DNA of 51,200 bases from the IMG/VR virus record IMGVR_UViG_3300022187_000041, positions 1 to 51,200 of that record; one strand, given 5' to 3'. The translations under genes were made by a program, and so were the position numbers. The notes under the pieces were generated by a model. The model searched no databases and was not told the DNA's origin. It saw only the letters and a program-made list of their open reading frames with translations. Of this stretch, positions 34,382-41,399 are shown piece by piece. Numbering within the stretch: the stretch's first letter is position 1; every line of letters begins with the position of its first letter. This DNA is from a virus.

Positions 34382-34548
34382 AGTGTCACCTCTTGATCTA
34401 TCATGTCATTGTGTACCTTAGCCATGAGATTATACATCATCATTGCACCTGTCAATACCATAGGATCACGAGCTTTGTTTATCCATGCTTCTAGTTCACG
34501 CATATCTTTAGGCGTGTGAAACATTCCAAGCGTATCTATCTTAGTCAT
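34378..34548 (-). CDS. First gene of leftward operon, small helical protein (56 aa)
   Basis: Starts MTKIDTLGMFHTPKDMRELE and ends MIDQEVTL; helical and amphipathic. I chose the ATG at 34548 because GAGGTGACAC sits just before it; the longer frame from 34599 has none and would cover the promoter. Overlaps the next gene by ATGA. Unknown function; probably among the earliest expressed. Confidence 0.65.
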   Translation of the reverse strand: MTKIDTLGMFHTPKDMRELEAWINKARDPMVLTGAMMMYNLMAKVHNDMIDQEVTL

Positions 34549-34574
34549 AAGTGTCACCTCACTGTTGAATGTAT

Positions 34575-34606
34575 TTAGTAGTGACACAGCCAAAACCATA
34601 TGTCAA
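34575..34606 (-). promoter_or_regulatory. Probable early leftward promoter
   Basis: A perfect -35 box TTGACA (34606-34601) stands upstream of the whole leftward operon. The -10 is poor: CACTAC at 17 bp or TACTAA at 20 bp (34580-34575). Location is the stronger argument; an activator may be needed. Confidence 0.4.
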
Positions 34607-35238
34607 GCATAAGCTGCGGTTGGCCGCAGTTATCCTGGCTGTGTCCAAACAAAAGACATCCAAGACATCCAGTAGACGGACTGATGTATTTTACCGTTCT
34701 TGAGTTGAGCTTGACGTTATCGCATCAACAATTATTTGCTATCCACCCTTGCTCAAAGACGCAATGCGCCTATCGGGTTTCTTCAATAGTCCGTTCTTTA
34801 AGCGGATCATTTAGTCGCACGTCAGAGTCCACTGACTTATAGTAATGGGTTGCAAAGCCCAACGCTGTAGCAATCTTTCGTTCTATCTTTGGTGTGGGCT
34901 ATTATCACCATCTGGCCCATTGTTCTGTGTATTCAGTCTGTTTTATTTTAGTCTGTTAGTCAAGTTCTAATTTTAGTCTGTCTTATTTGATAGGGCTTTT
35001 CACCGTATCTGTCAGAAGGACGCTGAAACACTTTGAAGAACCTACGTTGCTTGCGATTTGTTTCTTGTCGCTTTCGATAACTCATACTTGCAAATGATGA
35101 AGACGGACGCAAGCAAAAAATTGCAATGTGTGTAACTTTTTTGGGGGGTAGGGGTATTTTTGGGTATATACACTATAAATATACAAAGGTTTTTACATCT
35201 TTAGGTTGTGCATCACTTATGCTTTTTTCGCATTGCTA

Positions 35239-35253
35239 TGTTATATTATAACA
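35239..35253. repeat. Short perfect palindrome
   Basis: TGTTATA-T-TATAACA, 7-bp arms around one base. The size fits a dimeric repressor operator or an unwinding element. Confidence 0.5.
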
Positions 35254-35411
35254 CTTTATTGCTCTTTTCACGCCGTCACTGATAGCTTATCAGTCTCTTT
35301 TGCTAATGTTTTCAATGGTTTACTAGCTTAGCACAGCATAAAATACACTTTAAAGGCGAGCTGCTTAGCTTAATGCAACTAAAAAGTGTCCAGTTCAACC
35401 TAAAGTTGCGA

Positions 35412-35436
35412 GGGGAGGGGCGAGGGCCACCAGGGG
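35412..35436 (+). other. Possible G-quadruplex
   Basis: Four G-runs (4, 4, 3 and 5 G) separated by 1, 3 and 6 bases fit the G3+N1-7 rule, standing out in AT-rich DNA. The last run can also pair with CCCC at 35440 (GGGG-GTTA-CCCC type hairpin). Confidence 0.5.
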
Positions 35437-35520
35437 GTTACCCCGTTATATATACATACTCTGCAACACACGGGGTTTTTCAAAAGAGTCGTACACAAAG
35501 ACGTACACACAAGCTAATCT

Positions 35521-35557
35521 TAATCACGTTATGTTACAATTGTTACAATATAATCAC
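35521..35557. repeat. Tandem TGTTACAAT repeats flanked by TAATCAC
   Basis: TAATCAC (35521-35527), TGTTACAAT twice in tandem (35532-35549), TAATCAC again (35551-35557). The compact flanked arrangement resembles iterons or recombinase arm sites. Confidence 0.55.
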
Positions 35558-35634
35558 TTTTTATTGCAGTTTGTACGATTAGGGATTGACATGGGGGTAA
35601 AAATGTGTAAAACTGCGTAGCAGTAGCAGCCCTA

Positions 35635-35698
35635 AGTTAAACATTAGAGTTAAAACAAAAGAAATATGAACCTAAGATAGTTAAACTTAGAGTTAAAC
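35635..35698. repeat. Four AGTTAAA(A/C) repeats
   Basis: Copies at 35635, 35648, 35679 and 35691, in two pairs 13 and 12 bp apart, each pair preceded by CCTAAG. They lie just before the rightward promoter. The core AGTTAA is the same as in the phased repeats at 33748. Confidence 0.6.
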
Positions 35699-35730
35699 TA
35701 CACAAAAGTAAACATTCTTTAATTTAACCC

Positions 35731-35759
35731 TTGACATGTAACTACTTATATGTTACTAT
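35731..35759 (+). promoter_or_regulatory. Rightward sigma70-like promoter
   Basis: TTGACA (35731-35736), 17 bp, TACTAT (35754-35759; four of six). The start near 35766 lies 170 bp before the first rightward gene. Inverted GTAAC/GTTAC repeats overlap the spacer and start, so it may be repressed. Confidence 0.65.
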
Positions 35760-35797
35760 CCTCTAAGTAACTACATAACGTATAACTATAAAGTTAC
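35738..35797. promoter_or_regulatory. GTAAC/GTTAC inverted repeats over the rightward promoter
   Basis: GTAAC at 35738 with GTTAC at 35752, and GTAAC at 35767 with GTTAC at 35793; all four sit in an AGTAACTA/TAGTTACT context. The first pair spans the promoter spacer, the second the start region. This looks like operator DNA. Confidence 0.5.
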
Positions 35798-35935
35798 TAC
35801 TATAGCGTATTACGGAGAATATTTGTACATATATAGCTAGTGTTGTCTCTTCCATCATGTGTCTCCCCTCCTACACTCCCTACATTTGTACATTTATCTC
35901 TGTAATACGTCTTTTACATGAAATAACTCTTGACA

Positions 35936-36196
35936 ATGCGTAAAAAACCAGTACAACTATATGCAAGTGAAACCGTAATAGAAGACTTTTACGAAGCTAT
36001 AGCTGATAACAACCCTCGTGCTTTACATAAAGTTCATATACCTAAGTCGGATGTGTTCTATGTACGTGAAGCCATATATCAGCGTACTGGTGAGCACTAC
36101 ACGTTAGACCACGTTGAACGTGCGATGTACTTAGAGGGACACTTACAGGCACATGAAGTGCTTGACCCTGAGAGAAAACGAGAGTATGGTGAATAA
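35936..36196 (+). CDS. Conserved phage protein, first rightward gene
   Basis: An 86-residue helical protein (FYEAIADNNPRALHKVHIPK) of unknown function. I use the ATG at 35936; a TTG two codons earlier (35930) is possible and neither has a clear ribosome site. It overlaps the next gene by one base (TAATG). Confidence 0.7.
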   Translation: MRKKPVQLYASETVIEDFYEAIADNNPRALHKVHIPKSDVFYVREAIYQRTGEHYTLDHVERAMYLEGHLQAHEVLDPERKREYGE

Positions 36197-36480
36197 TGGC
36201 TACAACTAAAGATGTAGAGCGGTTGCCTAGCGGGAAGTTAAAGTACCGTGGTGAAACTTATCCAGGTTACAACAAACCGAAGCGACTATCGGGTGAAGCT
36301 AAGAAGTCAGCCGTGTTAGCTAAGAAGGGTGATCAGGTAAAAGTTGTACGCTTTGGTGATCCTGACATGCCTATCCGTAAAGATAACCCAGGTGCACGTA
36401 AAAACTTCAGAGCCAGACATAGTTGTGACACAGCGAAGGACAAGTTCACTGCACGTTACTGGTCATGTAAGGCTTGGTAG
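36196..36480 (+). CDS. Small basic conserved phage protein
   Basis: A 94-residue basic protein with KKSAVLAKKGDQVKVVRFGD, RKNFRARHSCDTAKDKFTAR and YWSCKAW. The family is common in marine phages but has no known function to me. Two Cys and many basic residues suggest nucleic-acid or metal binding. Confidence 0.78.
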   Translation: MATTKDVERLPSGKLKYRGETYPGYNKPKRLSGEAKKSAVLAKKGDQVKVVRFGDPDMPIRKDNPGARKNFRARHSCDTAKDKFTARYWSCKAW

Positions 36481-36485
36481 TAGCT

Positions 36486-36761
36486 ATGAGTGATCTTAAA
36501 CTCCCTGTAGCACTTGTAGCAGCGATGGCTATACAACTTGTAGCTGCTGTGTGGTGGGTATCCAAACAGGCCCACACTATTGAGGTACTACAGCAAGACG
36601 TTGTAGATATGAAGACTTATATGAACTCTATGGACATAGACTTAGAGGCTTTGATAGAGTTCGCTACGTTTACAGAGAACAGGTGGGCTGAAGAGTACAG
36701 CAATGATTTGACTTACGAGAGATCCTTTGGTACTAAGGAACCTGTGATTGAAATCGACTAG
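36486..36761 (+). CDS. Small protein with N-terminal membrane helix and coiled coil
   Basis: A 91-residue protein: membrane helix ~5-25 (LPVALVAAMAIQLVAAVWWV), then coiled coil (AHTIEVLQQDVVDMKTYMNS) and acidic tail. The topology resembles phage spanin-like or anchor proteins, but no cysteine or lipobox proves it. The ATG at 36486 is preferred to the TTG at 36474. Confidence 0.65.
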   Translation: MSDLKLPVALVAAMAIQLVAAVWWVSKQAHTIEVLQQDVVDMKTYMNSMDIDLEALIEFATFTENRWAEEYSNDLTYERSFGTKEPVIEID

Positions 36762-36852
36762 CACTAAGAAGCTACCTAAACGTAAACGTCCAATACAGAA
36801 ACTGAAGAAGAAACGCTATCTTCAGAAAAAACAAGAGAAGAGCAAGCATTGA
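36748..36852 (+). CDS. Very small, highly basic peptide (34 aa, TTG start)
   Basis: Encodes MKSTSTKKLPKRKRPIQKLK and continues KKRYLQKKQEKSKH if TTG at 36748 is used; AAGGAA lies 9 bp upstream. It overlaps the end of the membrane protein gene and meets the next TTG start by TTGA. Half its residues are Lys or Arg, so a DNA- or RNA-binding peptide is likely if it is made. Confidence 0.45.
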   Translation: MKSTSTKKLPKRKRPIQKLKKKRYLQKKQEKSKH

Positions 36853-37100
36853 CTTTAATATCTCACTTTCCTTTACCTAGCTTTCCTTTTCAGACTCACG
36901 AGAACATAGTCTTTGAGAAGGCTGACAAAGATAGGTCTAGTAGGAACAATGAAGAGTATAAGCCAGAGCAGCCTAACTTAGTCACACCTGATACACCAGT
37001 AGAAGACTTGAAGTTAGTCAATCAGATGTACGCCTATAACCCTGACCCTAATAAGCTGCGTAAGCCTGACGGTCAGATAGTTAACTTTATTATAGCTTAA
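36849..37100 (+). CDS. Hypothetical protein with TTG start
   Basis: An 83-residue protein with polar, Pro-rich sequence (NNEEYKPEQPNLVTPDTPVE). There is no ATG before residue 60, so TTG at 36849 is the likely start, overlapping the peptide stop. Unknown function. Confidence 0.6.
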   Translation: MTLISHFPLPSFPFQTHENIVFEKADKDRSSRNNEEYKPEQPNLVTPDTPVEDLKLVNQMYAYNPDPNKLRKPDGQIVNFIIA

Positions 37101-37105
37101 CTTAT

Positions 37106-37786
37106 ATGCCGTACTTAACGAGTAGCATACCGTATTTCAAAGCGTGGGTACGCCGTGAATACACGAAGAACTTAGAGGATTATCATGGAGAGTATCTTCA
37201 CTGCATGGTCATTGGTGTTACTACCATGCCAAACAGAACGCTCAGCTTTCAAGTCATTTTTACAGGCTGCGAGTCAGACTTCACAGAAGACGAAGAAAAC
37301 GTCCACGGTGGGGCTATGTGGGCTAGGATGCCGCTCACTGCGTTGGTTGCGGATACACCTCTGGCTGAGTGGCCTAACGAGTTACCCCCGTACTTAGCTC
37401 AGCCGTGGGACTGTATGTCTCACACACATAGTGTATATAAGTTAGAACGTGCAAGCCCAGCGCCGTGGATAGCTAAGGTAGACGGAGAGTTCTACCCGGC
37501 TAAGTACTACTTCACAGTAGACTACACGGATAACGAGGTAGCTGACGATCCAGCACAGCATAAACAGAGTCACGTATTAGAATTACTTGATGCGGGTCCA
37601 TATACAGGTAACATCGTTGCGTTACCCAATAACAGAGTGAGAGTAACTCACCCAGCGTGGTTTGAGACAGGCGAGGGAGCACCAGACTTCAAGCCTAACC
37701 AGCACACATATCACTCTAAGCAAGACGTAGATTACATATGGGATACGCAACGAGTGTTTAACAATCTGTATAACGAGGAAGACTGA
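37106..37786 (+). CDS. Conserved phage protein of unknown function
   Basis: A 226-residue mostly beta protein (YLHCMVIGVTTMPNRTLSFQ; GGAMWARMPLTALV; PWDCMSHTHSVYKLER). The family recurs before terminase genes in marine podoviruses as I recall; role unknown. A head or neck accessory role is possible. Confidence 0.8.
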   Translation: MPYLTSSIPYFKAWVRREYTKNLEDYHGEYLHCMVIGVTTMPNRTLSFQVIFTGCESDFTEDEENVHGGAMWARMPLTALVADTPLAEWPNELPPYLAQPWDCMSHTHSVYKLERASPAPWIAKVDGEFYPAKYYFTVDYTDNEVADDPAQHKQSHVLELLDAGPYTGNIVALPNNRVRVTHPAWFETGEGAPDFKPNQHTYHSKQDVDYIWDTQRVFNNLYNEED

Positions 37787-37787
37787 C

Positions 37788-38153
37788 ATGATGATGGGAA
37801 AGAAAAAGAAGGGCTACGCTGCAGGTGGGGCATTGAAGAAACCTAGTGCTTCAGAGAAGGGTGTAAAGAAGTTACCCAAGACTGTACGTAACAAAATGGG
37901 CTACATGAAAGATGGTGGCAAGGTTAAGAAAAAAGGTTACGCTATGGGTGGTATGACAGGTTCGTACAACCCTACTCAGGCTGACATGCAGCGTCAACAG
38001 AATATGATGCAAGCTCAGCAACCTAAGCCAGCTATGAAAAATGGCGGCATGATGAAAAAGAAAAAAGGTTACGCTAAGGGCGGTAAGGTAATGACGTACA
38101 ACTTAGGTGGTATGGTCAAAGCACAAACTGACAACCGTAAGAACAAGAAGTAA
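37788..38153 (+). CDS. Lys/Gly-rich protein with KKKGYAxGG repeats
   Basis: A 121-residue low-complexity basic protein. KKGYAAGG, KKKGYAMGG and KKKGYAKGG occur at ~7-14, ~47-55 and ~85-93, with KNGGMMKKKK and KDGGKVKKK between. Probably disordered and able to bind DNA; perhaps capsid-internal. Related GYAxGD/GG sequence is in the protein at 43701. Confidence 0.72.
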   Translation: MMMGKKKKGYAAGGALKKPSASEKGVKKLPKTVRNKMGYMKDGGKVKKKGYAMGGMTGSYNPTQADMQRQQNMMQAQQPKPAMKNGGMMKKKKGYAKGGKVMTYNLGGMVKAQTDNRKNKK

Positions 38154-38159
38154 CACTAG

Positions 38160-38519
38160 ATGCCTGTACTTAATAATGGATCTAAGTTTGTAACACACGC
38201 TACTGCTCTGACAGGTACATCTGACACGGATTGTTACGTTGTACCTGATCACTTTTCATCACACCTAGAGCACTTGATGATTACAAACAGTGATTCTAGT
38301 AATAGAAACTACACTATTAAGTACTACGAGAAGGCAGCGAATACTACGTTTACTTTGTTTACAGCACATGCAGTTGCAGGTAAAGGTGCTGAATCTGTGT
38401 TTACTGTAGACAAACCTTTGTTCTTACACGCTGAAGACAAGATAATTGTAGCAGCGGGTACAGCAGATACGCTTACCGTTATTGTAGCTGCAGAGGAGTT
38501 CTTTGATCCTAATCGCTAA
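38160..38519 (+). CDS. Beta-rich conserved phage protein (possible head or tail structural)
   Basis: A 119-residue protein with alternating beta strands (HLEHLMITNSDSSNRNYTIK; KIIVAAGTADTLTVIVAAEE). It resembles small head-decoration or tail-completion proteins in composition. Function is inferred only. Confidence 0.7.
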   Translation: MPVLNNGSKFVTHATALTGTSDTDCYVVPDHFSSHLEHLMITNSDSSNRNYTIKYYEKAANTTFTLFTAHAVAGKGAESVFTVDKPLFLHAEDKIIVAAGTADTLTVIVAAEEFFDPNR

Positions 38520-38568
38520 TTGCATAACGGGATTGCAAACTTGTATGTAGTACGCTAACATAAAATAT

Positions 38569-38576
38569 GATATAAC
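38569..38576 (+). promoter_or_regulatory. Possible extended -10 promoter
   Basis: TGATATAAC (extended -10, five of six) lies 37 bp before the DUF1127 gene in the only sizeable gap of this block. No good -35 is present at 17 bp (TAGTAC). Low confidence. Confidence 0.3.
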
Positions 38577-38612
38577 TATCTCCACAGCACATAAGCAAAA
38601 GGAGATAGTGCA

Positions 38613-38753
38613 ATGTTTAAACGTATATTAAAGCGGTTCCAAGAGAACCAACAACGCAGAGCAGACTATTGGATACTCATGAATTTGAGTGACAAAGAAC
38701 TGCACGATATGGGGATCAGTCGTGGCGAAGTCAGGCAAAAAGTCTACGGTTAA
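38613..38753 (+). CDS. DUF1127 protein
   Basis: A 46-residue protein: MFKRILKRFQENQQRRADYW then ILMNLSDKELHDMGISRGEV. The LSDxELxDMGISRxEV core is the DUF1127 signature. In alphaproteobacteria, DUF1127 proteins are small Arg-rich regulators affecting phosphate and RNA metabolism. A phage copy is probably host-derived and may tune host gene expression. The ribosome site AAAAGGAGATAGTGCA is excellent. It overlaps the next gene by 32 bp. Confidence 0.82.
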   Translation: MFKRILKRFQENQQRRADYWILMNLSDKELHDMGISRGEVRQKVYG

Positions 38754-38907
38754 TGCAGCGGGTAATTATACTAAGCCTACTATGCGTAAGCGCTTGGTTG
38801 CTTCCGTCAAAGCTGGCGGGAAAGGTGGAAAGCCCGGACAATGGAGCGCCAGGAAAGCCCAAATGGTTGCTAAGCAGTACAAAGCTAAGGGCGGGGGTTA
38901 TAAGTAA
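38722..38907 (+). CDS. Small basic conserved phage protein (GTG start)
   Basis: A 61-residue basic protein: KSGKKSTVNAAGNYTKPTMR, KAGGKGGKPGQWSARKAQM. It resembles a small phage family (DUF6321-like, from memory). GTG at 38722 is preferred, with GGGGAT upstream. Function unknown; it lies in the DNA-packaging neighbourhood. Confidence 0.75.
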   Translation: MAKSGKKSTVNAAGNYTKPTMRKRLVASVKAGGKGGKPGQWSARKAQMVAKQYKAKGGGYK

Positions 38908-39155
38908 TGGCCCTCGCTAAATCACAGAAAAGTCTAAAGTCATGGACGAAACAGAAGTGGCGCACTAAGAGTGGCAAGCCTAGTGCTAAAACTGGTGAGC
39001 GGTATCTACCTGATAAGGCTATTAAGTCTCTTAGCGATAGTGAGTATGCCGCTACAACCAGAGCTAAACGAAAAGGCACTAAGGCAGGTAAGCAGCATGT
39101 GGCTCAGCCTAAGAAGATTGCAGCCAAAACCAAAGCCCACAGGAAGATAAAATGA
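38907..39155 (+). CDS. Small Lys-rich phage protein (DUF5872-like)
   Basis: An 82-residue basic protein: SLKSWTKQKWRTKSGKPSAK, ERYLPDKAIKSLSDSEYAAT. This looks like DUF5872 as I remember it. Possible DNA-binding role; not shown. TAATG overlap with the previous stop. Confidence 0.75.
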   Translation: MALAKSQKSLKSWTKQKWRTKSGKPSAKTGERYLPDKAIKSLSDSEYAATTRAKRKGTKAGKQHVAQPKKIAAKTKAHRKIK

Positions 39156-39529
39156 AACGAAACCTTACGGAAAAACAAAGTAAGTTCTTAGAGGTTCTCT
39201 TTGAAGAGGCAGCAGGGGATGTTGTACTCGCCAAGAAGCTTGCAGGTTATAACCCTGAGTCATCTACTACATCTATTGTGGAGTCATTGAAAGATGAAAT
39301 ATTTGACGCAACTAAATCATATATGTCAAGAGTTGGCCCTAAGGCTGCAGTTGCATACGCCAGTGCTTTGGACGATCCTACCCAGCTAGGCGTTAAGGAA
39401 CGCATGGTAGCTGCAGGTCAGATCTTAGATCGTGCAGGTATTGTTAAAACTGAGAAGGTAGCAGTAGAGTCAAGCGGTGGTTTGTTTATATTACCGCCCA
39501 AGAATGCAGATGCTTCTGAGGCTACGTAA
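39152..39529 (+). CDS. Terminase small subunit (probable)
   Basis: A 125-residue protein. LTEKQSKFLEVLFEEAAGDV and VVLAKKLAGYNPESST form the helix-turn-helix-like start seen in small terminase subunits, followed by an oligomerisation helix. It would recognise the phage genome for packaging. The position two genes before the large subunit fits. Confidence 0.7.
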   Translation: MKRNLTEKQSKFLEVLFEEAAGDVVLAKKLAGYNPESSTTSIVESLKDEIFDATKSYMSRVGPKAAVAYASALDDPTQLGVKERMVAAGQILDRAGIVKTEKVAVESSGGLFILPPKNADASEAT

Positions 39530-39974
39530 AGAGCGCCCACTCCAAAGTGAGTACTGGATGCTACCCAAAGTACCTTTTAAGGTAAAGCTTTGGCAACGCA
39601 TACCACGTACTAGCAACTACGTACCCTTCGGCTATGAGGTGGACCCTGAAGATGAGGAATGGCTGAACCCTATACCTAGAGAGTTAGAACTGTTAGAGTT
39701 AGCTAAGAAGCACTTGAAGCAGTACTCTTTAAGACAAGTATCAGCGTGGCTGACTACTCAGTCAGGTAAAAGCATAACTCACGATGGCCTGAAGAAGAGA
39801 ATAGATGTCGAAAGAAAAAGAAAGCGTCTTGCTGCAATTAAGCGCTACTATGCCAAGCGGCTCCAAAAAGCGTTACAACAAGTCGAAGCGCTTGAAAAAA
39901 ACTACACAGGCTACTTCATCTACGAAGACGAAGAAGGAACCGACAGTAGTGACACCCAGCCCAGCGCAGGTTAA
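39510..39974 (+). CDS. Helix-turn-helix-type protein before terminase
   Basis: A 154-residue protein: an N-terminal part with WMLPKVPFKVKLWQRIPRT, then a probable HTH (YSLRQVSAWLTTQSGKSITH, DGLKKRIDVERKRK) and a basic coiled coil. It may bind packaging DNA or help the terminase. The start at ATG 39510 overlaps the small subunit by 20 bp. Its last 170 bp overlap the terminase start in another frame. Confidence 0.7.
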   Translation: MLLRLRKERPLQSEYWMLPKVPFKVKLWQRIPRTSNYVPFGYEVDPEDEEWLNPIPRELELLELAKKHLKQYSLRQVSAWLTTQSGKSITHDGLKKRIDVERKRKRLAAIKRYYAKRLQKALQQVEALEKNYTGYFIYEDEEGTDSSDTQPSAG

Positions 39975-41394
39975 GCCACCTGAGTATGAGGTAGAGGAAG
40001 CACAGAACATTGTCTTCAGGCCAAACCCTGGACCTCAGACGCAGTATCTAGCTTCTAGTGAACGTGAAGTTTTATATGGTGGAGCAGCGGGTGGCGGTAA
40101 GAGTTACGCTACATTAGCTGACCCTCTGCGTAACATGAACAGTCCAGACTTTAGTGGTCTACTTGTACGTCACACGACAGAGGAACTTAGGGAACTCATA
40201 CAGAAAAGCCAAGAGTTGTACCCTAAGGCTATACCAGGAATTAAGTGGTCTGAGCGTAAGAGCCAATGGACTACACCAAGAGGCGGTACACTTTGGATGT
40301 CGTACTTGGATAGAGATACAGACGTTATGCGCTACCAAGGACAGGCGTTCAACTATGTAGCGTTTGACGAGTTGACGCAGTGGCAGTCACCCTTTGCTTG
40401 GGACTACATGCGTTCACGTTTACGTAGTGCAAACAAAGACTTAGGTTTGTACATGCGAGCTACGACTAACCCAGGTGGGATCGGACATGCTTGGGTAAAG
40501 AAGATGTTCATTGATCCAGCGGCACCTAATACGCCTTTCTGGGCAACGAACATAGAGACTGGTGAGGTATTACGCTTCCCGTCAGGGCATAGTAAAGCTG
40601 GTGAACCCCTGTTTAAAAGAAGGTTTATACCTGCCAGCCTCTTTGACAACCCGTATCTAGCTGAGAGTGGTGACTATGAAGCAATGCTTTTGTCATTACC
40701 TGAGCATCAACGTAAGCAACTACTAGAGGGTAATTGGGATGTTAACGAAGGCGCAGCCTTTCCTGAGTGGAACAGAGCCGTACATGTCGTGGAGCCTTTT
40801 AAAATTCCCGCAAGTTGGACTAAGTTTAGAGCTTGCGACTACGGCTACGGAAGTTTCACAGGCGTTGTCTGGTTTGCTGTATCACCCAATGAACAGCTTG
40901 TTGTTTACAGAGAGCTTTATTGTTCTAAAGTTACAGCTACTGATTTAGCGGATATGATACTTGAAGCCGAGAGTGGTGATGGAAGTATAAGGTACGGCGT
41001 GTTGGATAGTTCCCTGTGGCACAAAAGAGGCGACACTGGCCCTTCCTTGGCTGAGCAGATGAACCAAAAGGGATGTAGGTGGAGGCCTTCGGACCGTTCA
41101 CGAGGCTCAAGGGTTGCAGGTAAAAACGAGCTACACCGCCGTTTACAGGTTGATGAGTATACTCAGGAGCCAAGGCTGGTGTTCTTTTCAACCTGTACTC
41201 ATTCTATAGCTCAGCTACCGTCTATTCCTTTGGACAAGAGAAACCCAGAAGATGTAGACACAAATGCAGAAGACCACTTGTACGATGCAATACGGTATGG
41301 TATAATGACAAGACCAAGAAGTTCTTTGTGGGACTATAATCCTGCTTCACATAGATCTGGCTTTCAAGCTTCAGATTCAACCTTTGGATACTAA
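39805..41394 (+). CDS. terL: Terminase large subunit
   Basis: A 529-residue DNA-packaging motor. ATPase: Walker A GGAAGGGKS (K99), Walker B YVAFDELTQW, coupling motif ATTNPGG. Nuclease: RACDYGYGSFTGVVWF, YGVLDSSLW and AEDHLYDAIRYG carry the acidic metal ligands. The N-terminal ~65 residues are Lys/Ser/Thr-rich and lie in the 170-bp overlap with the preceding gene; a shorter start at 39850 would reduce it. Confidence 0.95.
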   Translation: MSKEKESVLLQLSATMPSGSKKRYNKSKRLKKTTQATSSTKTKKEPTVVTPSPAQVKPPEYEVEEAQNIVFRPNPGPQTQYLASSEREVLYGGAAGGGKSYATLADPLRNMNSPDFSGLLVRHTTEELRELIQKSQELYPKAIPGIKWSERKSQWTTPRGGTLWMSYLDRDTDVMRYQGQAFNYVAFDELTQWQSPFAWDYMRSRLRSANKDLGLYMRATTNPGGIGHAWVKKMFIDPAAPNTPFWATNIETGEVLRFPSGHSKAGEPLFKRRFIPASLFDNPYLAESGDYEAMLLSLPEHQRKQLLEGNWDVNEGAAFPEWNRAVHVVEPFKIPASWTKFRACDYGYGSFTGVVWFAVSPNEQLVVYRELYCSKVTATDLADMILEAESGDGSIRYGVLDSSLWHKRGDTGPSLAEQMNQKGCRWRPSDRSRGSRVAGKNELHRRLQVDEYTQEPRLVFFSTCTHSIAQLPSIPLDKRNPEDVDTNAEDHLYDAIRYGIMTRPRSSLWDYNPASHRSGFQASDSTFGY

Positions 41395-41399
41395 AACAT

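Larger units (their letters stand above)
34607..35730. other. Divergent intergenic region, candidate control/origin region
   Basis: About 1.1 kb between the leftward and rightward operons without a convincing gene. It contains: TTTTAGTCTGT twice (near 34945 and 34974); G-runs at 35143-35164; a 15-bp palindrome at 35239; a G-rich block at 35412; flanked tandem repeats at 35521; and AGTTAAA repeats at 35635. It is AT-rich apart from the G-blocks. Operators and a replication origin are both plausible. Confidence 0.55.

Noticed and set aside
34600-34842. An 80-codon plus-strand frame next to the leftward operon
   Set aside because: It overlaps the likely promoter, has no ribosome site, and the product has no family-like pattern.
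34831-34925. A possible tRNA-like or hairpin region in the intergenic DNA
   Set aside because: Only 4-5 bp stems (TGGG/CCCA, TGGGC/GCCCA) without a T-loop or acceptor stem; not a tRNA.
35373-35582. A 69-codon plus-strand frame in the intergenic region
   Set aside because: No ribosome site, it crosses the G-rich block and the tandem repeats, and the product is low quality. It is better read as regulatory DNA.
35930-35958. TTGACA overlapping the first rightward gene start
   Set aside because: The -10 at 17 bp is ACAACT, and the site would start transcription inside the gene.
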